Below are positions 1 through 5,545 of a stretch of 5,545 bases of DNA, one piece after another (position 1 is the first letter of the stretch; each line of letters opens with the position of its first letter). A program made the translations under genes and the position numbers. Below the pieces are notes generated by a model. The model was not told the origin of the DNA, ran no database searches, and saw only the letters and a program-made list of their open reading frames with translations. The stretch lies in contig JAIFNK010000009.1 in assembly GCA_020047775.1 (NCBI GenBank), positions 1 through 5,545 on the forward strand, read 5' to 3'. The DNA comes from Akkermansia sp. GTDB lineage: Bacteria; Verrucomicrobiota; Verrucomicrobiia; Verrucomicrobiales; Akkermansiaceae.

Positions 1-1244
1 TTCCTCCCGTCATCGCGCTGGCGATCGCCGGGATGTGGCTTGGCTCGCAGCGCCGGACGATTTCCACCTTGGAACGGGAAAGCGCGGTCTTGCAAAAAGC
101 CATCGCCGCCCGCGCCTCCGGTGCCGTGGCGGACTCGCCGCAGGCCAGGCCCGCGTCATCCGCCAAGGGATCCAAGGACAAGGAGCCGATTGATTGGCAG
201 AAAATCGCCGCCCAGTCCGCGGAATCGCGCCAAGGCGGTGGCATGGGCGACATGCGCGCCATGATCCGCTTCCAGCAACGCCTGCAAGCGATGAGCAAGG
301 AGGAACTCGTCGCCGCGCTCGACGAGATTGCCGCACTCGATTTCCCGGCGGAAACCCGGAATATGTTGCAACAAAAGCTCCTCGATCCGCTGGTCAAAAA
401 AGACCCCGAGCTTGCGTTGAACAAGTTCATCGACCGTCTCCAGGACAACGATGGATCTATCTCCTGGCAGCTCGCCAACGCCATGCAGGAGTGGGCGAAA
501 AAAGACCCGGCGGCAGCCACCGCCTGGTTCGACCAGCAGATCGCCGCCGGAAAATTCAACAGCAAGTCGCTCGACGGGAAAAGCCGGTCCCGCCTCCAGT
601 TCGAGGGGAGCCTGATCCATGTCCTGCTCGGCACCGATCCGGACGCCGCCGGCCGCCGTCTGGCGGCGATGCCGGCAGACCAGCGGGGCGATGCATTGAC
701 GCAGTATTCCTTCCAGCAAAACAAGGCGATGGATCCGCTTGCCTTCGCCAAACTCGTCCGCGACCAGGTGGCGGAAAAAGACCAGGCCCGGATACTCGGC
801 CAGCAGGCATCCCGCTTGGTCGGCAACGACGGCTTTTCGAAAGTCACCGAATTCCTCGACCGCATCCAAGCCTCCCCCACCGAACGAGCCGCCTGTGTCG
901 AGCAAGCCGCCGAATCCCAAATCCAGTCGCTTTCCTTCGAGAAAAAAGTCACCCGCGAGGACCTCGACTCGATGCGCGAATGGGTGACCGCCCAAGCCCC
1001 CGAAAAGACCGGCGCGGTGACCGGGAAGGTCCTTGCCACCGCTTCCCGGAAGGGTCGTAAAATGGAGTTCTCCGAAGCTGCCGATCTCGCGGTGCAATAC
1101 CACGACGCCAGCGGCAACGACGAGGTTCTGTCCTCTTTCCTCGACGGCTCGGCCGCGCGGCAAAACAAGGACCAGGCCCGCGTCATCGCCGCAAAAATTT
1201 CCGACGTGAAGCGCCGTGAGGAAGTCCTCAAAAAACTCGAATAA
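1..1244 (+). CDS. Membrane-anchored helical-repeat protein of unknown function (5' end outside window)
   Basis: I do not recognise a named family with a known function. The frame is open from base 3 to the TAA at 1242-1244, giving 413 visible residues. A Met codon at 33 exists, but the ten codons before it are open and hydrophobic (P-P-V-I-A-L-A-I-A-G) and continue into MWLG. That makes a membrane segment, so the true start is very probably left of the window. After the anchor come basic residues, a short heptad-like stretch (TLERESAVLQKAI), an Ala/Pro/Lys-rich linker, and from about base 250 an all-helical domain. This domain has D-P-x2-A motifs starting at bases 402, 504 and 636, and a D-P-L-A-F-A variant at 732. 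The copy at 504 is the full W-x3-D-P-x2-A-x2-W form (Trp codons at 492 and 525). The C-terminus is charged and lacks the regular array seen in the next gene. Topology suggests a single-pass protein with the helical domain outside the cytoplasm (inference). It is likely co-transcribed with the gene starting at 1254. Coding is confident; function is unknown. Confidence 0.9.
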   Translation, partial: PPVIALAIAGMWLGSQRRTISTLERESAVLQKAIAARASGAVADSPQARPASSAKGSKDKEPIDWQKIAAQSAESRQGGGMGDMRAMIRFQQRLQAMSKEELVAALDEIAALDFPAETRNMLQQKLLDPLVKKDPELALNKFIDRLQDNDGSISWQLANAMQEWAKKDPAAATAWFDQQIAAGKFNSKSLDGKSRSRLQFEGSLIHVLLGTDPDAAGRRLAAMPADQRGDALTQYSFQQNKAMDPLAFAKLVRDQVAEKDQARILGQQASRLVGNDGFSKVTEFLDRIQASPTERAACVEQAAESQIQSLSFEKKVTREDLDSMREWVTAQAPEKTGAVTGKVLATASRKGRKMEFSEAADLAVQYHDASGNDEVLSSFLDGSAARQNKDQARVIAAKISDVKRREEVLKKLE

Positions 1245-1253
1245 GCCCGCTTC

Positions 1254-2564
1254 ATGAAAATTTCCATCGCCGCCTCCATCCTGATCCTGCTCGTCGCCGC
1301 GCTCTTCGGTGTTCCGAACCACCAGCGTCTGATCATCATCCGCGAGAGCCACGCGAAACTCGTCGCCACCGCCGCGCAGCTCGGCGTGTCCCTCGATCCG
1401 TCCCACCCCGGCGATCCCGTCCGCATCACCAAGAGCAACCGCGGGAACAAGGAGATGGACGCCAAGGCCGCCGCCGTGGAATTCATTGCCTTCGCCAGGG
1501 AATTGGAAGCCTGGGAGAAAAAGGGCGGCCCGCCGGATGACGTCCGGCAGAAGCGCATCCTGGAAATATTGGACCGCATGATGTCACTCGATTCCGCGCA
1601 GTTGAAGATCCTCATCACCGAGGTCCGCGCCGCTTCGGACCTCAAGGACGAGACCCGCCAGGGCCTCATCGGTTTTTCCATCATGACGCTCGCCAACGAC
1701 CACCCGCAGTCCGCGCTCGCCCTCTTCACCGAGTCGTCTGATCTCTTCAAAGGCGAGGGCATGGGCAGCCACGTCATCTCCTCCTCGCTCGCCAAGTGGG
1801 CCGAGGACGACCCACTCGGCGCGCTCGACTGGGTCCGCAAAAACAGCGCGAAATTCCCCGATCTCGTCACCGACGACGCCAAGCGCGGCCTCATCTCCGG
1901 CACCGCCGCGCAGGATCCCGGACTCGCCTTCAAGCTCATCGGCGAGCTAGGCATCAAAGACAGCTCGCAAGCCATCTCCAGCATTGCCAGGGCAGCCAGC
2001 ACCCCGGAGGAACGAACCAACATCCTCGCCGCACTTCGCGAACACCTCGCCGGCCTGACGGTTGAGCAAGCGAAAAGAGATATCTCTAACGCTGCCATTC
2101 GCGAATTCGCCCAAAGCATCGGCAAGGAGGGATTCGATGCCGGTTCACAATGGATCGCCAGTTCCAATCTCACACCCGCGGAACTCGAAAGTTTCGCTGA
2201 TGGATTGAAAAGCGCCTCCAAAACCAGCGAATCCGGCCGGTGGATCGAGTGGATCGGCAATAACCTGCCGCCCGAAAAAGCCGCTGACAAAATTGAAAAC
2301 ATCGTCGGCAACTGGACCCGCAATGACTATCAGGCCGCCGGCAAGTGGTTGACCTCCGCCCCCGACGGTCCCACGAAAAACACCGCCATCCGCCGTTACG
2401 CCGAGACCGTTTCCAAATACGAACCGGAAACCGCCGCGCAATGGGCCATGACCCTCCCGCCCGGCAAGGACCGCGACAAGACCCTCAAGACTATCTATCA
2501 GAACTGGCCGGAGGACGATCCCGCCGCCAAGGACGCCTTCAAGCAACAACACGACATCAAGTAA
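1254..2564 (+). CDS. Membrane-anchored protein with 32-residue helical repeats, paralogue of the preceding gene
   Basis: The protein has 436 residues and no function I can name. Residues 1-20 (MKISIAASILILLVAALFGV) are an uncleaved-looking signal or membrane anchor, followed by a basic patch, a linker and a helical domain from about residue 80. Repeat motif W-x3-D-P-x2-A-x2-W appears in full at W182-W193 (WAEDDPLGALDW). Degenerate copies start at W354, V386 and W418, exactly 32 residues apart; the closing aromatic falls at W333, W365, W397 and F429, also 32 apart. A further related Trp is W300. The last repeat is cut short by the C-terminus at 436. Such short alpha-alpha repeats usually make scaffold or protein-binding surfaces, so a binding role outside the cytoplasm is an inference. 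The start at 1254 is chosen because it begins the hydrophobic segment and lies 9 bases after the previous stop. No Shine-Dalgarno sequence is visible, so translation may be coupled to the upstream gene. The middle aligns collinearly with the upstream protein (LAKWAEDDPLGALDW against MQEWAKKDPAAATAW), which supports tandem duplication. Confidence 0.92.
   Translation: MKISIAASILILLVAALFGVPNHQRLIIIRESHAKLVATAAQLGVSLDPSHPGDPVRITKSNRGNKEMDAKAAAVEFIAFARELEAWEKKGGPPDDVRQKRILEILDRMMSLDSAQLKILITEVRAASDLKDETRQGLIGFSIMTLANDHPQSALALFTESSDLFKGEGMGSHVISSSLAKWAEDDPLGALDWVRKNSAKFPDLVTDDAKRGLISGTAAQDPGLAFKLIGELGIKDSSQAISSIARAASTPEERTNILAALREHLAGLTVEQAKRDISNAAIREFAQSIGKEGFDAGSQWIASSNLTPAELESFADGLKSASKTSESGRWIEWIGNNLPPEKAADKIENIVGNWTRNDYQAAGKWLTSAPDGPTKNTAIRRYAETVSKYEPETAAQWAMTLPPGKDRDKTLKTIYQNWPEDDPAAKDAFKQQHDIK
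2151..2561 (+). repeat. Protein-level tandem repeat array, period 32 residues
   Basis: This is the C-terminal part of the second repeat protein, residues about 300-436. The position-12 aromatic recurs at W333, W365, W397 and F429, each 32 residues after the one before, with W300 one residue out of register. Common features per unit are an acidic residue and often Pro at positions 5-6, Ala at 8-9, an aromatic at 12, then a Pro-containing turn (S-A-P-D-G, L-P-P-G-K, L-P-P-E-K) and a second helix ending near Trp or Val. The DNA copies are well diverged, so this is an old array and not a recent DNA expansion. Confidence 0.7.
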
Positions 2565-2592
2565 AACAGGATGCAAACCAATGCATTTAGCC

Positions 2593-2607
2593 CGCTGGAC
2601 AAATCAT
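2593..2607 (+). repeat. 15-base motif, left copy of an inverted pair flanking the hydrolase gene
   Basis: The plus strand reads CGCTGGACAAATCAT. The minus strand at 5498-5484 reads CGCCGGACAAATCAT, so 14 of 15 bases match. The two copies point toward each other around the hydrolase gene, and both lie in non-coding sequence. Role unknown. Confidence 0.4.
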
Positions 2608-2613
2608 CGCAGA

Positions 2614-2632
2614 CCGGGCATTCATGCCCCGG
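2614..2632 (+). terminator. Weak stem-loop between convergent genes
   Basis: GGGCA-TTCA-TGCCC forms a 5-bp GC-rich stem with a 4-base loop, and two more G-C pairs follow after a one-base bulge. It lies 50 bases after the stop of the plus-strand pair. No T-tract follows directly; the nearest run (TTTTT near 2656) is more than 20 bases away. It may end or stabilise the plus-strand transcript, but it does not meet the usual pattern for an intrinsic terminator. Confidence 0.2.
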
Positions 2633-2669
2633 CATCCGTTCGTCAGTGTTGAGGCATTTTTCCTAATGT

Positions 2670-2701
2670 CGCCCCCCCACGCGCGAGGGGCCGGTGAGGC
2701 G
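2670..2701 (-). terminator. Possible stem-loop downstream of the glycoside hydrolase
   Basis: On the minus strand, CGCCTCAC at 2701-2694 can pair with GTGGGGGGGCG at 2680-2670, with one G-U pair, one mismatch and unpaired Gs. It lies 33 bases after the stop of the minus-strand gene. A competing short GCCCC/GGGGC pairing exists in the same stretch. No U-tract follows, so a terminator role is only a possibility. Confidence 0.15.
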
Positions 2702-2734
2702 TTGAAAAATGGATGATTTGAATTTGAAAGTGCC

Positions 2735-5380
2735 TTACTTCGCCGACGGCAGTCCGTCCACTCCTTCCACTGCGGGGCCGGTCGAGGGGGATGGGTTCGT
2801 GGGGGCGGGGATCACCATCCCTTCGCCGGTGCGGATGAGGCGCAGTTCGACGGATTCCATGCCCTTGCAATTCGCGCGGACGATGATCTCGCCGGGCTGG
2901 CGCGTGCTGTCCTTGCGAATTTCCGGTTCGGGGCCGGAAGTCGCGGCGATGATGGCAAGGCCGAGTCCGTTGAAGGTGCGGATGGTGCTGGCTTGGAAAC
3001 TTTCGTGGCTGAGCGGATCGCCGCCGCCGGAACCGACGATGCGGCCGGGACCTTCGATCTGGAAGTTCACCCATTTCGCGGCCTGCGGGGCGAAGACGCC
3101 GTTTTCATCCTCCACGCGGAGGGTCACGTAGGAAAGATCGCGGTTCGCGGGATCGAGCTTGGGTTGATCGGCGGAAATGTTGATTTTCGCGGGCACGCCG
3201 GCGGTGTGGAGGCTGGTGGTGAAGACGACCTTGCCGTCCTTGCCGGCGACGAGTTTCAGTTCGCCGGGCTGATAGGGAACGAGCCATTCGAGATGCATGT
3301 CGTTCTTCGCGTCAAACTTGCGCGTCCCTAGCGACTTGCCGTTGAGGAAAAGCTCGGCCACGTCGCAGTTGGTGTAGCACCACACCGGGATGGTGGTGCC
3401 TTCCTTGCCGGGCCAGGTCCAGTGCGGCAGGAGATGCGCCATCGGCTTGTCGGTCCATTGGCTCTGATAGAAATAGTAGGTGTCCTTGGGGAAGTTGCAG
3501 AGGTCGATGATGCCGTAGTTCCCGAGCACGCGCGGCCAGCCGCCGGACTCGCCGATGTAGTCGAAACCGGTCCAGCGGAATTCGCCCATGATATAGGTTT
3601 TTGTTTTGGTCATGCGCCAGGAACGGCGCGCGTCGATCTGCACGCCGGCGTTATCATACGACGACTCATAGTAGGGGTCGGTTTCGGGAAATACTTCCTT
3701 CTCCGTGAGCTTCGGATGATCGAAGCCCGGGCGGTAATAGCGCGGATGCGCGCGGTATTCGCCGCGGGTTTGCAGCGAGTGGGGCACCTCGGAGAGATAC
3801 ATCATGCGGTCCGGATAGCGGACGCGGTCGCCCTCGATTTCGAACACGGATTCAACTCCCTCGTTGTAGCCCACGATGTCGAGTTGCTCGGTGAAACCGC
3901 TTTCGTTGGCGCTTTTGATGTGGTTGCAACCGACCGTCACCGGGCGGGTGGGGTCGATCTTGTGGCAGAGATCGCGGAGCACCTTCACGGTTTCGATCTC
4001 GCCGTTTTTCACGGATTCCGGAACCTCGTTGCCGACGCTCCACATGATGACAGACGGGTGGTTGCGGTCGCGCTTGAGGTGGTCGGTTAGGTCGCGCTCG
4101 TGCCATTCGTCGAAGTATTTGTTATAGCCGAAGGGAGCCTTGCCTTTGTTGGTTTTGCTGGCGACGAGCAGCTTGCCCTCGAAGTCCCAGCCGCGCCGCC
4201 ACTCGTCGAAGGTTTCGTCGAGCACGAGGAATCCCATTTTGTCGCACAGCGCCATCATCTCCGGGGAATGCGGATAGTGCGCGGTGCGGATCGCGTTGCA
4301 GCCCATTTCCTTGAGCATTTTCAGGCGGCGCTCTAACGCCTGGTCCCACAGCGCGGTGCCGAGCGGTCCGAGGTCCTGGTGGTTGCAAACGCCTTTCATC
4401 TTGGTGCTGACGCCGTTGACGAAGAGGCCGGTCTTGGCGTCGAACCGCACTTCCCGCACGCCAAACGTGGTCTCGTAGCGGTCGGCAAGTTGCCCGCCTT
4501 CCCGCAGTTCGGTGCGCAGCGTGTAGAGGTTCGGCGAGTCTGGCGACCACCGTGCGGGGGTGGCGATTTGCAGTGACTGGGCGTGGACCTGTTCGGCATC
4601 CGCCGCCACTTCGACGGAGCCTTCGGTGGTGGCGATCACCGCGCCCTTCGCATCGAGGATGGTCTGGGTCACGGTCACGGATTTTTTCGCCGCATGGCCG
4701 TTGCGGATCGTAGTGGTGACGGCCACCTCTGCTTGTGCGTCGGAAATTTTCGGAGTGGTGACGTAGGTGCCCCAGTGGACGACCCGCAGCGGGTCGGTAA
4801 TGGTGAGCCAGACGTGGCGGTAGATGCCGCTGCCGGTGTACCAACGGCCGGAGGGCAGCCGCGAATTGTCCACGCGCACCGCCAGCACGTTGTCGCCCGC
4901 GAGGTCGAGATGGGGAGTTAGGTCGTATTGCACGCCGATGTATCCGTAGGGGCGCTTGCCGAGACGGTGGCCGTTGATCCAGACCTCGCCATTCATGTAG
5001 ATGCCGTCGAACTCGATGAAAACCTTCCGGCCCCCGGCGGTGGACGGGGCTTTGAAGGATTTCCGGTACCAAGCGGTGCCGCCGGGAAGGAAACCGCCGG
5101 GCGCGCCGCTCGGGTTGGCGGGATCGAATGGGCCTTCGACGCTCCAGTCGTGTGGCAGGTCGAGGCTACGCCAGCCGGAGGCGTCGAAGACCCGCTGGTC
5201 CGCGCCCGCCGGGTCGCCCTTGACGAACGACCATGCGGCATCGAACGACTGCCTGCTGCGCGGGGATTCAGGTGTGTCGGATAATCCCGCGCCTGTCATC
5301 AGCAGAAGAATGGCTGGGATTCCGAGAAGTTGTCGGAGGTGTTTCAACGGGGCGTGCATTGATTTTGGAGTGGATTTCAT
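2735..5380 (-). CDS. Secreted glycoside hydrolase family 2 enzyme, beta-galactosidase type
   Basis: This 881-residue enzyme should hydrolyse a terminal beta-glycosidic bond with retention, outside the cytoplasm. Residues 1 to about 34 are a signal peptide (basic start, then IPAILLLMTGAG) with no lipobox Cys. Next are the GH2 sugar-binding jelly roll at about 44-196 (DLPHDWSVEGPF at 74-85, NGEVWINGHRLG at 130-141), an Ig-like domain at about 198-308, and the TIM barrel at about 310-615. The barrel carries CNHQD (332-336), RTAHYP (365-370), DRNHPSV (438-444), the acid/base in GNE (E452), the nucleophile in YLSE (E531) and WTGFDYIGE (603-611). A DUF4982-like domain (about 660-722, ELFLNGKSLG) and a C-terminal beta domain (about 735-850) follow, ending in a Pro/Ser-rich tail. 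All expected catalytic residues are present and the length is normal for this multidomain form. The start at 5380 gives the fuller basic n-region; Met8 (5359) is also possible, and neither has a Shine-Dalgarno. Known members act on beta-galactosides, glucuronides and related sugars, so the substrate stays open. The gene stands alone and converges on the repeat-protein pair. Confidence 0.95.
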   Translation of the reverse strand: MKSTPKSMHAPLKHLRQLLGIPAILLLMTGAGLSDTPESPRSRQSFDAAWSFVKGDPAGADQRVFDASGWRSLDLPHDWSVEGPFDPANPSGAPGGFLPGGTAWYRKSFKAPSTAGGRKVFIEFDGIYMNGEVWINGHRLGKRPYGYIGVQYDLTPHLDLAGDNVLAVRVDNSRLPSGRWYTGSGIYRHVWLTITDPLRVVHWGTYVTTPKISDAQAEVAVTTTIRNGHAAKKSVTVTQTILDAKGAVIATTEGSVEVAADAEQVHAQSLQIATPARWSPDSPNLYTLRTELREGGQLADRYETTFGVREVRFDAKTGLFVNGVSTKMKGVCNHQDLGPLGTALWDQALERRLKMLKEMGCNAIRTAHYPHSPEMMALCDKMGFLVLDETFDEWRRGWDFEGKLLVASKTNKGKAPFGYNKYFDEWHERDLTDHLKRDRNHPSVIMWSVGNEVPESVKNGEIETVKVLRDLCHKIDPTRPVTVGCNHIKSANESGFTEQLDIVGYNEGVESVFEIEGDRVRYPDRMMYLSEVPHSLQTRGEYRAHPRYYRPGFDHPKLTEKEVFPETDPYYESSYDNAGVQIDARRSWRMTKTKTYIMGEFRWTGFDYIGESGGWPRVLGNYGIIDLCNFPKDTYYFYQSQWTDKPMAHLLPHWTWPGKEGTTIPVWCYTNCDVAELFLNGKSLGTRKFDAKNDMHLEWLVPYQPGELKLVAGKDGKVVFTTSLHTAGVPAKINISADQPKLDPANRDLSYVTLRVEDENGVFAPQAAKWVNFQIEGPGRIVGSGGGDPLSHESFQASTIRTFNGLGLAIIAATSGPEPEIRKDSTRQPGEIIVRANCKGMESVELRLIRTGEGMVIPAPTNPSPSTGPAVEGVDGLPSAK

Positions 5381-5545
5381 GGGTCGCGGCCAGCGGGGTT
5401 ATCCGGCATCTGTAAGTCCCGACCGATCAAGGACCACCTGTCATGCAAGTCAAGACGCGTCCATGCGGGGGCTGCCAAACCCCATGATTTGTCCGGCGTC
5501 GTTTGTTCGCGGGTCTTGCAGGCTAGAGGAACGGATTGCCCGCGC
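5381..5545 (-). promoter_or_regulatory. Upstream region of the glycoside hydrolase with a weak promoter candidate
   Basis: This stretch should hold the promoter of the minus-strand gene. The best -35-like match on that strand is TTGACT at 5453-5448, but the base run 17 positions further (TTGATC) is a poor -10, so no sigma-70 promoter can be called firmly. No ribosome binding site precedes the ATG at 5380. One minus-strand frame stays open from the right edge to a TGA overlapping that ATG. Its codon use (cta, tta, tca, agg) and the repeat copy inside it argue that it is not coding. Confidence 0.3.
5484..5498 (-). repeat. 15-base motif, right copy of the inverted pair
   Basis: The minus strand reads CGCCGGACAAATCAT, 104 to 118 bases upstream of the hydrolase start. 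It matches the copy at 2593-2607 except for one C/T change. It could be a regulator site, part of a dispersed extragenic repeat, or chance. Confidence 0.4.

Noticed and set aside
33..35. ATG at 33 as the start of the first gene
   Set aside because: The hydrophobic segment is already under way in the ten codons before it, and there is no ribosome binding site. The start is more likely outside the window.
156..1406. Long minus-strand open frame of 416 codons opposite the first gene
   Set aside because: It lies antisense to a well supported gene in a GC-rich region where opposite frames often stay open. Its translation is Gly-, Glu- and Arg-rich without recognisable domains, and it crosses the boundary of both plus-strand genes.
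2643..3074. Minus-strand open frame of 143 codons spanning the intergenic region and the hydrolase 3' end
   Set aside because: It is a shifted frame of the hydrolase with Arg/Pro-rich composition and no motif. It starts inside the real gene and reaches the intergenic region only by chance.
3422..4090. Plus-strand open frame of 222 codons
   Set aside because: It is fully inside the glycoside hydrolase gene on the opposite strand, whose protein has unambiguous domains and catalytic residues.
4122..5072. Minus-strand open frame of 316 codons in another frame of the hydrolase
   Set aside because: The translation is Arg-, Pro- and His-rich, typical of a shifted frame of a GC-rich gene, and it overlaps the real reading frame.
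5462..5487. CATG...GGGG/CCCC...CATG inverted repeat upstream of the hydrolase as an operator
   Set aside because: Only four G-C pairs form before a two-base bulge. The palindromic CATG adds little, and nothing similar recurs at another promoter in the window.

Overview
The window is a GC-rich bacterial segment. It holds two tandem plus-strand genes (about 1-2564) and one long minus-strand gene (2735-5380) that converges on them. I see no RNA gene, CRISPR array, insertion sequence or integrase. The best guess for the source is a verrucomicrobium of the Verrucomicrobiaceae/Akkermansiaceae type (Luteolibacter-like). This is inferred from the style of the two helical-repeat proteins (membrane anchor followed by W-x3-D-P-x2-A-x2-W repeats), the high GC, the lack of Shine-Dalgarno sequences and the secreted polysaccharide-degrading enzyme. 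No marker gene proves it.

Left part: two paralogous proteins of unknown function. The first gene runs off the left edge, and its membrane segment is already under way at base 3. The second starts 9 bases after the first one stops, so the pair is almost certainly one transcript. Both have an N-terminal membrane anchor, a charged or helical linker and a long alpha-helical domain. The helical domains align with each other along most of their length, so they look like an old tandem duplication. In the second protein the C-terminal third is a regular array with a 32-residue period.

Middle: a 170-base convergent intergenic region (2565-2734) with imperfect stem-loops but no convincing intrinsic terminator. 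It carries one copy of a 15-base motif (14 of 15 matching) whose other copy lies, inverted, upstream of the minus-strand gene.

Right part: a complete 881-residue glycoside hydrolase of family 2, most like the beta-galactosidase-type enzymes with DUF4982 and a C-terminal beta domain. It has a signal peptide and both catalytic glutamates (E452 acid/base, E531 nucleophile). It would cut a beta-glycosidic bond outside the cytoplasm; the substrate cannot be read from the sequence. The last 165 bases are its upstream region, with only a weak promoter candidate.

The repeat-protein pair and the hydrolase are on opposite strands, and nothing ties them into one pathway. I found no clear new system. 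The least explained item is the repeat-protein pair.
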